Assembly: GCF_013140855.1 (NCBI RefSeq)
Contig: NZ_JABBPG010000001.1
Span: 310,001 to 374,000, forward strand
Source: Pseudoalteromonas caenipelagi
Lineage (GTDB): Bacteria > Pseudomonadota > Gammaproteobacteria > Enterobacterales > Alteromonadaceae
Direction: 5' to 3'
Length of the DNA: 64,000 nucleotides
Position numbers and translations under genes: made by a program. Shown here in pieces: positions 9,991-19,381 of this stretch. A model generated the notes under the pieces. It was not told where the DNA came from. It made no database searches and saw only the letters and a list, made by a program, of their open reading frames with translations. Every line of letters starts with the position of its first letter. Within the stretch, counting starts at the first letter, position 1.

Positions 9991-10269
9991 ATGGCAAAAT
10001 CTGAAACAGATAGAACCACGATTGACTTATTTGAAAATGAAAAGCGCCCAGGCCGACCAAAAACCAACCCACTTCCTCGAGAAGTGCAATTAAAGGTTAA
10101 CAAGCGCAATCAAATTAAGCGTGATCGTGCAAGAGGTTTAAAACGCGTAGAATTCAAAGTCTCTTCAGAGCTTTATCAAGCTCTAAGTGACATGGCTGAT
10201 GAGCAAAATCTCAGCCGTAGCGCGTTGATAGAAACTATCTTGCAAGAAAAATTAGCGAATAATAGATAG
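9991..10269 (+). CDS. ybfE: YbfE family ribbon-helix-helix-like protein
   Basis: A 92-residue basic protein with a lysine/arginine-rich N-terminal half (KRPGRPKTNPLPREVQLKVN) and a C-terminal ribbon-helix-helix-like segment (RVEFKVSSELYQALSDMADEQNLSRSALIETILQEKL). E. coli YbfE is described as LexA-regulated, but I see no clear SOS box here. It lies directly upstream of fldA and fur as in E. coli. Its role is unknown; DNA binding is plausible from the fold. Confidence 0.83.
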   Translation: MAKSETDRTTIDLFENEKRPGRPKTNPLPREVQLKVNKRNQIKRDRARGLKRVEFKVSSELYQALSDMADEQNLSRSALIETILQEKLANNR

Positions 10270-10283
10270 AAGGTAAGTATTTA

Positions 10284-10811
10284 ATGGCAAGCGTAGGTAT
10301 ATTTTTTGGCAGTGATACCGGCAACACTGAACACGTTGCTAAGATGATACAAAAAGAGCTAGGTAAAAAGCTTGTAGACGTCAAAGACATTGCAAAAAGT
10401 AGTAAAGAAGAAATTGCAGAATTTGACCTAATCTTATTCGGCATTCCTACTTGGTATTATGGTGAAGCACAATGTGACTGGGATGATTTTTTCCCGGAAC
10501 TTGAAGAAGTTGACTTTGAAGGTAAGCTGGTAGCTATTTTTGGTTGTGGTGACCAAGAAGATTACGCTGAATACTTCTTAGATGCGATGGGCATGATCAA
10601 CGACATCGTTACAGAGCGTGGTGCTATCGTTGTTGGTAACTGGTCAACAGACGGTTACGAGTTTGAAGCATCTAAAGCACTTGTTGATGACAACCACTTT
10701 GTAGGTTTAGGCATAGACGAAGATCGTCAACCAGAGCTTACTGAGCAGCGAGTCAAAGACTGGTGTGCACAGGTTTACGATGAAATGTGCCTTGCAGAGC
10801 TTGAAGACTGA
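10284..10811 (+). CDS. fldA: Flavodoxin FldA
   Basis: Long-chain flavodoxin, 175 residues, carrying FMN as a low-potential electron donor in the cytoplasm. The FMN-phosphate loop is GSDTGNTEHVAKM (about 8-20), the isoalloxazine loops contain PTWYYGEAQCDWDDF (about 55-69) and FGCGDQEDYAEYF (about 88-100), and the usual long-chain insertion is present. It is followed by fur, the conserved fldA-fur order. AAGG upstream of the ATG is the ribosome binding site. Confidence 0.95.
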   Translation: MASVGIFFGSDTGNTEHVAKMIQKELGKKLVDVKDIAKSSKEEIAEFDLILFGIPTWYYGEAQCDWDDFFPELEEVDFEGKLVAIFGCGDQEDYAEYFLDAMGMINDIVTERGAIVVGNWSTDGYEFEASKALVDDNHFVGLGIDEDRQPELTEQRVKDWCAQVYDEMCLAELED

Positions 10812-10848
10812 TATTTTTTTCATGCTTTGCACTTAAATGCATAGCACG

Positions 10849-10891
10849 TTATTCTTAGGTAAAGCAGCGTCGTGCAAATAACCTAAGATAA
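10849..10891 (+). other. Inverted repeat between fldA and fur
   Basis: TTATTCTTAGGT (10849-10860) and ACCTAAGATAA (10881-10891) can pair with one bulge around a 20-base loop. There is no T run after it, so it is not a standard terminator. It may be a weak terminator, an operator or part of the fur leader. Confidence 0.35.
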
Positions 10892-10919
10892 ATACACATA
10901 ATAGATTGAGACAGATTTA

Positions 10920-11366
10920 ATGACTGATCACAACTTAGAATTAAAAAAAGCAGGTTTAAAGGTAACCCTTCCAAGGATTAAAATTCTTGAAATCTTACAA
11001 TCGCCAGACAATCAGCATATCAGTGCTGAAGATGTCTATAAGATTTTACTAGATTTAGGTGAAGAAATTGGTCTTGCGACGGTTTACCGTGTTTTAAACC
11101 AGTTTGATGACGCGGGCATCGTTTCCCGTCACCATTTCGAAGGTGGCAAGTCTGTATTTGAACTGTCTGGTAGCACTCACCACGACCACTTAGTTTGTTT
11201 AAAGTGCGGTAAAGTTGTTGAGTTTGAAGACGAAGTGATTGAAACTCGACAAGATGAAATCGCTAAACAAAATGGCATTAAGCTTACCAACCATTCATTG
11301 TACTTATACGGTGAATGCGAAGACAAAGCCGCGTGCAAAAAGTTTGCAGAAGAGAATGGCAACTAA
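10920..11366 (+). CDS. fur: Ferric uptake regulator Fur
   Basis: Iron-responsive repressor, 148 residues. An N-terminal winged helix contains the recognition region GLATVYRVLNQFDDAGIV (about 51-68). The metal-sensing part has STHHDHLVCLKCGKVVEFED, with histidines and the CxxC zinc site, and a second cysteine pair near the C-terminus (YGECEDKAACKKF). Length and motifs are typical of gammaproteobacterial Fur. It sits alone after fldA and is followed by a clear terminator. Confidence 0.96.
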   Translation: MTDHNLELKKAGLKVTLPRIKILEILQSPDNQHISAEDVYKILLDLGEEIGLATVYRVLNQFDDAGIVSRHHFEGGKSVFELSGSTHHDHLVCLKCGKVVEFEDEVIETRQDEIAKQNGIKLTNHSLYLYGECEDKAACKKFAEENGN

Positions 11367-11392
11367 GCATTACGCTTAGTCTCAGATTCGAT

Positions 11393-11417
11393 AAAAGCCG
11401 GCTTACGCCGGTTTTTT
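11393..11417 (+). terminator. Terminator of fur
   Basis: Stem AAAAGCCGGC/GCCGGTTTTT with a TTAC loop and a T run. A smaller hairpin (ACTAAGC/GCTTAGT, 11362-11380) overlaps the fur stop codon just before it. Confidence 0.88.
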
Positions 11418-11516
11418 ATTGTGTGAGTTATCCATTTTCCCGCCCAATAATCGTTTTGATAACGTGCTATTTCTAAGCGAATAGATAAAATAGCGCACGT
11501 AATAATAAAGAGAATT

Positions 11517-13364
11517 ATGATGTATAAAATTTTCGAACGCTTTACCAATGCTTTTCCTGATGCGCCTGTTTCTCAGCCTCCTCAATCTCTTTACGCATTC
11601 TGCCGTTTTTATACAAAAGGGATGGAATGGCCGCTATTTTTTATGTCTCTTTGTGCTGCAGCGCTTGCTATTCTAGAAGTCACACTATTTTCGTTTATGG
11701 GAAATCTAGTCGACTGGTTATCTCAATACACACCACAAGCACTATTTGAAAGCAAACGTTCCGAGCTAACTTCTATGGCAATAATAACCGTGATAGTTTT
11801 TCCGATACTGGTATTCTTTCACTCCGCTATTTTGCACCAAAGCCTGCTTGGTAATTACCCCATGGCCATTCGTTGGCAAGCACATCGTTATCTATTAAAT
11901 CAAAGTATGAGCTTCTACCAAGATGAGTTTGCAGGCCGTATTGCAACCAAAGTTATGCAAACTGCGTTAGCAATACGAGAAACGGTGATGAAATTACTCG
12001 ATGTGCTTGTATATATCGTCGTATATTTTGGCGCTATGCTCGCCCTTGTTGGCCAGGCCGACATGCGTTTAATGTTGCCCATGTTGGGATGGTTATTTTT
12101 ATACGTCACTATACAAATTTACTTTGTTCCTAGGCTGAAAAGAATCTCTAGTGAACAAGCTGACGCTCGCTCCGAAATGACAGGAAGAATCGTAGACAGC
12201 TATGCAAATATCTCCACAGTAAAACTCTTCTCCTACACCAAGCGTGAAGAGCAATATGCCAAAGACAGTATGGATGTGTTCATACAGCCTGTATATAAAC
12301 AAATGCGCCTTGCAACCAGCCTAAATGTACTGGTCCAAACGCTCAATTACCTACTCATTTTTACTGTCGCTGCATTATCTCTCTATTTATGGTCTTTCAA
12401 CGCAATTACGGTAGGTGCAATTGCGATAACAGTCAGTTTGGCGCTCCGCTTGAATGGTATGTCACAGTGGATCATGTGGGAACTAAGTGGCTTGTTCGAA
12501 AACATTGGTACTGTTGCTGATGGCATCACTACCCTATCCAAACCCATAGAAATTAAAGATTCGCCTAATGCTCAACAGCTGCAATTTAAGCAAGGTGCTA
12601 TTAATTTCAACAGTATTAATTTCGCGTATAAACGCATTGATAAAAATACCCAAAGTAACGTAATTGATAATCTAAGTTTGTCTATTAAGCCCGGCGAAAA
12701 GGTGGGTATTGTTGGCCGCTCTGGCGCAGGAAAATCTACTTTAGTTAATCTACTACTGCGGTTTTACGACTTGGACAATGGCGCGATCACGATTGATGAC
12801 CAAGATATAAGTACCGTTAAGCAAGAAAGTTTACGTCAACAAATTGCGATGGTGACACAAGACACTTCCCTGCTTCACCGAAGTGTACGTGATAATATTT
12901 TATATGGCCGACCTGATGCAACCGACCAAGAACTTATAGATGCTGCTGTGCAAGCCCAAGCATATGATTTCATTCAACAGCTTGAAGATGCAAAGGGTAA
13001 CCAAGGCTTTGATGCTCAAGTTGGAGAACGAGGTGTTAAGCTCTCAGGTGGTCAACGCCAACGTATCGCCATAGCAAGAGTATTACTTAAAAACGCTCCT
13101 ATCTTAATCTTAGACGAAGCGACTTCTGCACTCGACTCAGAAGTCGAGTCAGCAATACAAGATAGCCTAGATACATTAATGACAGGAAAAACGGTTATTG
13201 CTATCGCGCACAGGCTATCAACCATTGCGCAAATGGATAAGCTAATTGTTATGGAACAGGGAAAGATTGTGGAACAAGGAACACATACGCAACTGCTAAA
13301 CAAAGGTGGTATTTATGCAAAGTTATGGGCACACCAAACTGGTGGCTTTATTGGTGTTGAGTAA
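11517..13364 (+). CDS. ABC-type exporter, fused permease and ATPase
   Basis: A 615-residue half-transporter: an N-terminal six-helix exporter domain (about 35-330) and a C-terminal ATPase with Walker A GRSGAGKST (about 400), signature LSGGQRQRIAIARVLL, Walker B ILILDEATSALDS and a conserved switch-region histidine in AHRLST. It would work as a dimer in the inner membrane, exporting drugs, lipids or peptides. There is no N-terminal C39 peptidase domain, so it is not a peptide-bacteriocin maturation exporter. It is convergent with the tetR gene and overlaps its 3' end by 17 bases. The substrate cannot be told from sequence. Confidence 0.88.
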   Translation: MMYKIFERFTNAFPDAPVSQPPQSLYAFCRFYTKGMEWPLFFMSLCAAALAILEVTLFSFMGNLVDWLSQYTPQALFESKRSELTSMAIITVIVFPILVFFHSAILHQSLLGNYPMAIRWQAHRYLLNQSMSFYQDEFAGRIATKVMQTALAIRETVMKLLDVLVYIVVYFGAMLALVGQADMRLMLPMLGWLFLYVTIQIYFVPRLKRISSEQADARSEMTGRIVDSYANISTVKLFSYTKREEQYAKDSMDVFIQPVYKQMRLATSLNVLVQTLNYLLIFTVAALSLYLWSFNAITVGAIAITVSLALRLNGMSQWIMWELSGLFENIGTVADGITTLSKPIEIKDSPNAQQLQFKQGAINFNSINFAYKRIDKNTQSNVIDNLSLSIKPGEKVGIVGRSGAGKSTLVNLLLRFYDLDNGAITIDDQDISTVKQESLRQQIAMVTQDTSLLHRSVRDNILYGRPDATDQELIDAAVQAQAYDFIQQLEDAKGNQGFDAQVGERGVKLSGGQRQRIAIARVLLKNAPILILDEATSALDSEVESAIQDSLDTLMTGKTVIAIAHRLSTIAQMDKLIVMEQGKIVEQGTHTQLLNKGGIYAKLWAHQTGGFIGVE

Positions 13365-13965
13365 CACCTGAGCAAAATAGCAAGCACACTTGCTCGATTA
13401 ACTCCTCAAGCGCCTTTTCATCTAAAGGTGCTTGCCACTTTATCACTTGCTCCCAGAAGGTTAGCTTCTTCAATCCGCCCCAAAAAATTGCGGCAGCAAT
13501 TTGCGCATCAAAGCGGCCTAAACAATCAGCGTACGACGCGTCTTCAAACCATTGTAACAGGGCCTTTTCACAGTTCATAAAGCGCTCGTTTAAGGAGTCT
13601 GCTTGCTGCTGTGACTTCATGGATTCGATGATCACAATACGAGCTAATGTCAGGTAGTCTTCGTCACTGAGTAACGTCACTGCGCTTATAGCCAAATGTT
13701 TAAGTTGAGTTTTGAAATCATAATTTGGGATAAACTGAATAGCCGTAAGCGGTTCAATCCTCGAAATGAGTAAATCGACCACAGCATCAAACAGCGCTTC
13801 TTTATTCGCATAATGTTTATAAAGCGTGCGTTTGGAGACGTTCGCATTTACGCTAATTTGTTCCATGGTTGTTGCTGATAATCCATTTTGTGCAAACAGC
13901 GTGATTGCCGCACGCAAAATGTCTTCTTGTTTTATTGAATAACTCACAACTGAATACGCTAACAC
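13348..13965 (-). CDS. TetR/AcrR-family repressor of the adjacent RND pump
   Basis: A 205-residue TetR-family regulator with the helix-turn-helix near residues 15-58 (ILRAAITLFAQNGLSATTMEQI, then VSKRTLYKHYANKEALFD). The C-terminal ligand domain resembles other efflux repressors. Both candidate starts are GTG (13965 or 13947) and neither has a clear ribosome binding site, so the N-terminus is uncertain by six residues. It is divergent from the adaptor-pump operon and two matching palindromes lie between them, so autoregulation and repression of the pump are likely. Confidence 0.85.
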   Translation of the reverse strand: MLAYSVVSYSIKQEDILRAAITLFAQNGLSATTMEQISVNANVSKRTLYKHYANKEALFDAVVDLLISRIEPLTAIQFIPNYDFKTQLKHLAISAVTLLSDEDYLTLARIVIIESMKSQQQADSLNERFMNCEKALLQWFEDASYADCLGRFDAQIAAAIFWGGLKKLTFWEQVIKWQAPLDEKALEELIEQVCLLFCSGVTQHQ

Positions 13966-14010
13966 TTGATTTAATTAGCCATATTTTAACAAAAAAATTC
14001 AAAAGATATA

Positions 14011-14061
14011 GTAAACGCCATCGTTTACCAAAATAAAAAAAAGGTATACACTTGCGTTTAC
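14011..14061. promoter_or_regulatory. Tandem TetR-type operators overlapping the RND pump promoter
   Basis: GTAAACGCCATCGTTTAC (14011-14028) is a perfect 7-bp inverted repeat with a 4-base spacer. GTATACACTTGCGTTTAC (14044-14061) is an imperfect copy. A rightward promoter, GTTTAC (14023-14028), 16 bases, TATACA (14045-14050), is covered at -35 by the first site and at -10 by the second. A leftward TATATC element abuts the first site, so the repressor gene could be controlled too. Confidence 0.72.
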
Positions 14062-14240
14062 CCTTACAAAAGTCCAAAAGTCGTCCATAAAAGTTCACGA
14101 TGGTATATATTGTATATGGTATGGACACCCTCTGGTTAGGGTAATAGTCGTGTTTGGTCACTCACAACTATATACGACGCCTAAATATCTACATCTAAAT
14201 GCAAAGTAAAATTACTGCAAAAATGGGAATTGGAGTAAAT

Positions 14241-15413
14241 ATGTATCCACACTTCTTTAGTCGTGTAAAACTAATCGTATTATCTTTAAGTACACTTGTA
14301 TTCATATTCGGTTGCAATGACCAACAAAATCAATCATCTCAACAATCGATGCCACCCGCTGCGGTGAGCATTCAAAATGTGGCTAAAACTAATGTACCTA
14401 TCACCATTGAACTACCGGCAACGCTTGCAGGTAACAAAGAGGTAGAGATCCGAGCCCGAGTATCAGGGATAGTCGAATCAAGAAATTTCGAGGAAGGCCA
14501 GATTGTTAATGAAGGCCAATCTTTATTTACACTCGACTTAGAGCCGTTCAAGCTAGAATTAGAAAAAGCTCAAGCTCAACTCGATGCTGCTAAAGCTCAG
14601 GTTGCACAAAATAAGCGCGAAAGAGACCGATTTGAAACTCTGACCAACGAACGCTCTGTCTCTAAAAGAGACTTTGATAATGCTGCCTCTAACTATGATA
14701 TTTCTCTTGCAAATTTAGAGTTGGCAAAGGCGGCATTGAACGAAGCCAAATTAAATCTAGAGTACGCCCAAGTTAAAGCGCCAGTTTCAGGTATCATTGG
14801 CCGAGAGCTTGTTTCTGAAGGGAGTTATGTGTCTGGACCAGAGCTATTGCTTGCCGAGCTCACCGATACAACCAATATGCGAGTTCGATTCGGCTTTTCT
14901 GAGCGCGAGCAACTCAAAATGCGTCAAGATGTGGAAAACGGCAGCCTTACATTACCAAAAAACAATGAATTTAGTGCGCAGATTATATTGCAAGATGGCA
15001 GCATTTATTCTCAAACGGGTAAAGTTAACTTTTCTGATGTAAGGGTTAACCGCTATACAGGGACAAGTGAGTTACAAGCAAAGGTCGCAAACCCCGCTTC
15101 ACAGCTTAGGCCCGGCCAATTCGTTCGTGTACGTTTAGATGGTGCAATTCGGCATAATGTTGTGTTACTTCCTCAAAGAGCGGTACTAGACAATGGCACA
15201 GGCAAGTTTGTTTACATCGCAACTAAAAATGAGCAAGGCACGCTAGTGGCATTACCCGCGCCCATTGAAGTTGGTGAGTGGGTGCAAAAAAATGGTAAAA
15301 ACTTCTGGGTGATCCGAGAAGGCCTACAGGAAGGTCAAAATGTAGTAATAGAAGGTATGGCAAGAATATTCTTCCCCGGAATGCCAATTCAAGTGGCCGA
15401 AGAGGGAGCATAA
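14241..15413 (+). CDS. RND efflux periplasmic adaptor lipoprotein (AcrA family)
   Basis: Periplasmic adaptor that links the inner-membrane pump to a TolC-like outer-membrane channel. I chose ATG 14241 over the upstream ATG 14199 because GGAG lies five bases before it and the signal peptide then starts correctly. A hydrophobic stretch followed by FGC suggests lipidation (Cys about 25). The lipoyl half-motifs, an Ala/Lys/Gln-rich coiled-coil hairpin (about 95-170) and the beta-barrel region with LRPGQFVRVRL are visible. It starts a two-gene operon; the pump gene follows after six bases. No outer-membrane factor gene is present here. Confidence 0.9.
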   Translation: MYPHFFSRVKLIVLSLSTLVFIFGCNDQQNQSSQQSMPPAAVSIQNVAKTNVPITIELPATLAGNKEVEIRARVSGIVESRNFEEGQIVNEGQSLFTLDLEPFKLELEKAQAQLDAAKAQVAQNKRERDRFETLTNERSVSKRDFDNAASNYDISLANLELAKAALNEAKLNLEYAQVKAPVSGIIGRELVSEGSYVSGPELLLAELTDTTNMRVRFGFSEREQLKMRQDVENGSLTLPKNNEFSAQIILQDGSIYSQTGKVNFSDVRVNRYTGTSELQAKVANPASQLRPGQFVRVRLDGAIRHNVVLLPQRAVLDNGTGKFVYIATKNEQGTLVALPAPIEVGEWVQKNGKNFWVIREGLQEGQNVVIEGMARIFFPGMPIQVAEEGA

Positions 15414-15419
15414 TTACCC

Positions 15420-18400
15420 ATGTTTTCACGTTTTTTTATAGATAGACCCATCTTTGCTTTTGTTATCTCTATCGTCATTGTATTAGCAGGCCTTGCAGCC
15501 ATGCGAAGCTTGCCTGTGGCTCAATATCCCGAAATATCACCGCCAGTGGTTCAGGTTACTGCTGTTTATCCCGGCGCCTCAGCAGAGGTACTTGAACAAA
15601 CCGTTGCTGCGCCAATTGAGAATGCCATAACGGGCGTCGAAGGGATGATGTACATGAGCTCAACGAGCACCAACTCAGGCGTAACAACCATTGCTGTTAC
15701 GTTCGAAATTGGTACCGATGTAGATCAAGCCGCGGTAAATGTTAATAATCGTATAAAACAGGTTGAAGCTCGACTGCCCGAGGAAACTCGTCGTCAAGGG
15801 GTGGTTGTCGCAAAAGGCTCTTCGAGCTTTTTGCAAGTTCATGCCTTTTATTCTCCAGACGATTCTCGAACGAGTCTTTGGACTTCAAACTATGTCACGA
15901 TGAACGTGCTCGATAGAATCAAACGGATCCCAGGCACTACAAACGTACAAATATTTGGCGCTAAAGATTACGCTATGCGTATTTGGCTTCGTCCAGATTT
16001 AATGAGCCAATTAGCTGTGACTGTCGAGGAAGTATCGGCTGCAATTAGAGAGCAAAACTCTCAATACGCTGCAGGTCAAATCGGTGCCACCCCCACTGCG
16101 GAGCACGCGCAAGAACTGGTATACAGTGTCACCGCACAAGGGCGTTTATCTAGTGCTGAAGAATTTGAAGATATCTTAATCCGCGTCAATCAAGATGGTT
16201 CAAACTTAAGACTTAAAGACATTGCCCGTGTAGAGCTTGGCTCAAAAGATTATAACTTTGCGGGTACTGTTAACGGCAAACAAGCTGTGCTACTGGGGAT
16301 CTTCTTACAACCTGGCGCGAACGCACTCGATGTTGCAGAGCAAGTAAAGCAAGAAATAGAGCAATTAAAAACACAATTTCCCATCGGTTTATCACACTTG
16401 ACGGCGTATGACACCACGCGTTTCGTTGAAGTATCAATACGCGAAGTGTTAAAAACTCTAGGGGAAGCAATGGTTTTAGTGTTTCTCGTGGTATTTCTAT
16501 TCTTACAAAACTGGCGCGCAACACTGATACCTACACTAGCTGTGCCAGTGTCATTGCTCGGTACCTTTGCTGGCATGTATATGCTTGGGTATTCAATTAA
16601 CACATTGACCTTATTTGGCATGGTGCTATCTATCGGTATTGTGGTTGACGACGCGATTGTTGTACTTGAAAACGTTGAACGTATAATGCATGAAAAGCAC
16701 ATCAGCGCTAGGGATGCCGCAATTCAAGCTATGCAAGAAGTGAGCGGACCAGTCGTGGCCATCGTTTTGGTTTTATGCTCGGTATTTGTACCCATTGCCT
16801 TCCTTGGTGGTTTAACAGGCGAACTATTTCGACAGTTTGCGATCACCATTTCAATTTCCGTAAGCCTGTCTGGTGTAGTAGCATTAACAATGACACCTGC
16901 CCTATGTGTACTTATTTTGAAGCATGAGCATAAGCAAACCGCAGGCTTTTTTTTATGGTTTAATAACCTGTTTGCAAAGATAACTGCACGCTATGTTGGC
17001 ACAGTGAGCTTTATGGTTAGACGCGGGCTTTTAGGTTTGGTGCTTGTTACTACGATGGTTGTTATCACTGGGGCTCTTTGGAAAAATACACCAAGCTCTT
17101 TAGTGCCTGATGAAGACCAAGGGTTTTATATCTCAGCTATATTCCTACCTGATGGCTCTTCTTTAGAGCGCACAGCTGAAGTTGTTGATGAAGTCATCGC
17201 AGCAGTTCAATCAAACCCAGCGAATGAAAATGTAGTCGCCTTTACCGGTTTTGACTTTATCGGAAATGGTTATAAAAATAGCGCAGCTACTTTGTTTGTT
17301 ACTCAAAAGCATTGGGACGAACGCAATATTGATACTAAGTCCTTAGTTGGCGAGCTATATATGAAAACCGCACATATCAATGAAGCTCTGGTACTTGCTT
17401 TCAACCCCCCTGCTATTTTTGGACTTGGCAATACGGGAGGTTTTGAAGTTTATTTGCAAAACAAAGGTGCAGGTGGCCATGAAAAGCTTAAACAGGGCAT
17501 GCAGTTGTTGATGGGTGAAGCACAAAAAAGCCCTGTACTTGCAAGCTTACAAACCTTATGGCGCCCTGATGCACCGCAGCTTAAAGTTAAAATGGACAGA
17601 GAGCAAGCCCTAGCTATGGGTGTTAACATCAACAGTGCCTTTAACGCACTCGCAGCAAATTTAGGCACCTATTACGTCAATGATTTCAACAAATTTGGGC
17701 GAGCGTGGCAGGTGCTGCTTTCTGCTGAAGCTGAGTTTAGAATGTCTCCTGAAGATGTTGGCCGCATATATGTAAAGAACAATCACGGTGATATGGTGCC
17801 TATTTCCGCATTTACTGATATAGAGTACAGCCGAGGTCCAGATACGCTTGAACGCTACAATAATTTATCTGCCGTTAAGTTATTGGGGGAAGCGGCACCA
17901 GGGTATAGCTCAGGTCAAGCAATTGCAGAAATGGAACGTATTGCACGTGAAGTGTTACCACCGGATATGAGCTATGACTGGACAGGTTCCGCATATCAAG
18001 AAAAGCAAAGTTCAGGAACAACTGGCCTAGCACTTGGTTTGGCTGTCATTATGGTATTTCTAATTTTGGCCGCCCTTTATGAGCGATGGTCACTGCCCTT
18101 TTCAGTGCTATTGGCCTTACCGTTCGGTACATTTGGCGCATTAGTTTCAATATGGGTTGCAGGACTTACTAACGATGTCTACTTTCAAATTGGTCTAGTG
18201 ACACTGCTAGGTTTAGCCAGCAAAAATGCAATACTGATCGTAGAGTATGCGCTAATGAAACATCAACAGGGCTGGAGTGCAAGCGCAGCTTCATTAGAAG
18301 CAGCTAGATTGAGGTTTAGACCAATTATTATGACTTCACTAGCTTTCATTTTGGGCGTAGTTCCTTTAGTGATCAGTTCTGGCGCGGGGGCAGGCGCTCG

Positions 18401-18593
18401 ACATAGCGTCGGGACTGGCGTCATGGGTGGTATGATGGCCGCAACCTTCTTAGCAATATTTTTTGTTCCATTATTCTTTTTCTGGTTAACAAACAGGCGA
18501 CTCACGGAAAAACGCTCCAGAGAAGAGCTCGCTGACGAAATTGCGCAACAACATAAAAAGGAACATGTTGAAACCACCGAAGGTTTAGCATAA
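15420..18593 (+). CDS. RND multidrug efflux pump, AcrB/MexB (HAE1) family
   Basis: Proton-driven trimeric inner-membrane exporter, 1057 residues, the usual length. It opens with FIDRPIFAFVISIVIVLAG. Twelve transmembrane helices and two large periplasmic loops are predicted. The proton-relay motif in TM4 is GIVVDDAIVVLENVER, and the C-terminal half carries GLASKNAILIVEYA. It is preceded by its adaptor gene and followed by a strong terminator. Drug efflux is typical of the family, and the TetR neighbour supports inducible expression; substrates are unknown. Confidence 0.95.
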   Translation: MFSRFFIDRPIFAFVISIVIVLAGLAAMRSLPVAQYPEISPPVVQVTAVYPGASAEVLEQTVAAPIENAITGVEGMMYMSSTSTNSGVTTIAVTFEIGTDVDQAAVNVNNRIKQVEARLPEETRRQGVVVAKGSSSFLQVHAFYSPDDSRTSLWTSNYVTMNVLDRIKRIPGTTNVQIFGAKDYAMRIWLRPDLMSQLAVTVEEVSAAIREQNSQYAAGQIGATPTAEHAQELVYSVTAQGRLSSAEEFEDILIRVNQDGSNLRLKDIARVELGSKDYNFAGTVNGKQAVLLGIFLQPGANALDVAEQVKQEIEQLKTQFPIGLSHLTAYDTTRFVEVSIREVLKTLGEAMVLVFLVVFLFLQNWRATLIPTLAVPVSLLGTFAGMYMLGYSINTLTLFGMVLSIGIVVDDAIVVLENVERIMHEKHISARDAAIQAMQEVSGPVVAIVLVLCSVFVPIAFLGGLTGELFRQFAITISISVSLSGVVALTMTPALCVLILKHEHKQTAGFFLWFNNLFAKITARYVGTVSFMVRRGLLGLVLVTTMVVITGALWKNTPSSLVPDEDQGFYISAIFLPDGSSLERTAEVVDEVIAAVQSNPANENVVAFTGFDFIGNGYKNSAATLFVTQKHWDERNIDTKSLVGELYMKTAHINEALVLAFNPPAIFGLGNTGGFEVYLQNKGAGGHEKLKQGMQLLMGEAQKSPVLASLQTLWRPDAPQLKVKMDREQALAMGVNINSAFNALAANLGTYYVNDFNKFGRAWQVLLSAEAEFRMSPEDVGRIYVKNNHGDMVPISAFTDIEYSRGPDTLERYNNLSAVKLLGEAAPGYSSGQAIAEMERIAREVLPPDMSYDWTGSAYQEKQSSGTTGLALGLAVIMVFLILAALYERWSLPFSVLLALPFGTFGALVSIWVAGLTNDVYFQIGLVTLLGLASKNAILIVEYALMKHQQGWSASAASLEAARLRFRPIIMTSLAFILGVVPLVISSGAGAGARHSVGTGVMGGMMAATFLAIFFVPLFFFWLTNRRLTEKRSREELADEIAQQHKKEHVETTEGLA

Positions 18594-18597
18594 CACT

Positions 18598-18625
18598 AAA
18601 AAAGGCGACCCTTAGGTCGCCTTTT
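18598..18625 (+). terminator. Terminator of the RND operon
   Basis: Stem GGCGACC/GGTCGCC with a CTTA loop, flanked by six A and four T residues. The symmetric flanks could also serve the minus-strand gene that ends at 18649. Confidence 0.92.
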
Positions 18626-18648
18626 CTTTGGAAACTATGTTTACATAA

Positions 18649-19176
18649 TTAAGGTTGAACAACCGTTACATATGGGTCCCAGTTAATTTCTTTGATTAAC
18701 TCAGTACCTTTGTAAACTTTCACATAAAAGGTATAGGCTTCTACTTGTGACACACCCGGATTTGGACGGCCTGGTAGCGTCGCGTTGGCTTGTACAAACG
18801 GCTGATATGCAGTTTGACGCACAATATTAACACGCTGATCTTGTGTCATTGGAATTGCGTCGTTTTCATAAACGTACACTGGTGCGTTACCTTGGTAAGC
18901 TGTCCAGTCTTTTAATAGCGTATTATTATTCCAGTCATGTTCTGCATCGATGATAACTGAATAGTTTTCGTCGCTTCCTTCGGGTTGAGTCTCTTTTGGA
19001 TAAGCACTCCAACGGATGATGTCGTCATTATTTACCCGGATACTTAACTCATAAGAACCTTATGAGTTACTAAGCACAATTTCTTGCGATGCATACATAT
19101 TTACTGCTCGACTTCCAGCAGCACCATTTTCAATTGCTTCGCAATCAACAACAACTTCTACGCGATGTATAGTCAT
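18649..19176 (-). pseudogene. PixA/AidA-like inclusion-body family gene with an in-frame TAA stop
   Basis: A single minus-strand frame from ATG 19176 runs to 18649 and is broken only by TAA at codon 39 (19060-19062). Before it the protein reads MTIHRVEVVVDCEAIENG; after it, GSYELSIRVNNDDIIRWSAY through a C-terminus with INWDPYVTV. The order (beta-strand start, IRW motif, terminal WDPY) resembles the PixA/AidA inclusion-body protein family. The rest of the frame is undamaged, so the change is recent or the stop is read through. The stop lies in an 11-bp perfect hairpin. Family assignment is by eye and moderate. Confidence 0.7.
19045..19069. repeat. Perfect 11-bp inverted repeat containing the in-frame stop
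   Basis: TAACTCATAAG and CTTATGAGTTA flank a three-base AAC loop. The TAA stop of the PixA/AidA-like frame lies inside one arm. Confidence 0.9.
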
Positions 19177-19381
19177 CTTTTATCCTTAAAGAAATTTAAA
19201 ATTCAACAATTATGTGAATTATATAATTAACTTTACATATATTTAGAGAATTTCTAATTGCATACACAATTCAAATCGAATTATTTATTCACTCGACAGA
19301 ATGATAATAGCCTCCCACTCGAAATCGCTAAACATTAAACTCACATGCATCACTAAAATTTTACATTTATAGCTATTTTAT

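Noticed and set aside
11517..13364. Peptidase-containing exporter for the GG-leader peptides
   Set aside because: The protein begins directly with exporter helices and lacks an N-terminal C39 Cys/His peptidase domain.
13853..14161. 102-codon minus-strand frame upstream of the RND operon
   Set aside because: It overlaps the start of the TetR gene in another frame and covers the operator region; its composition is not protein-like.
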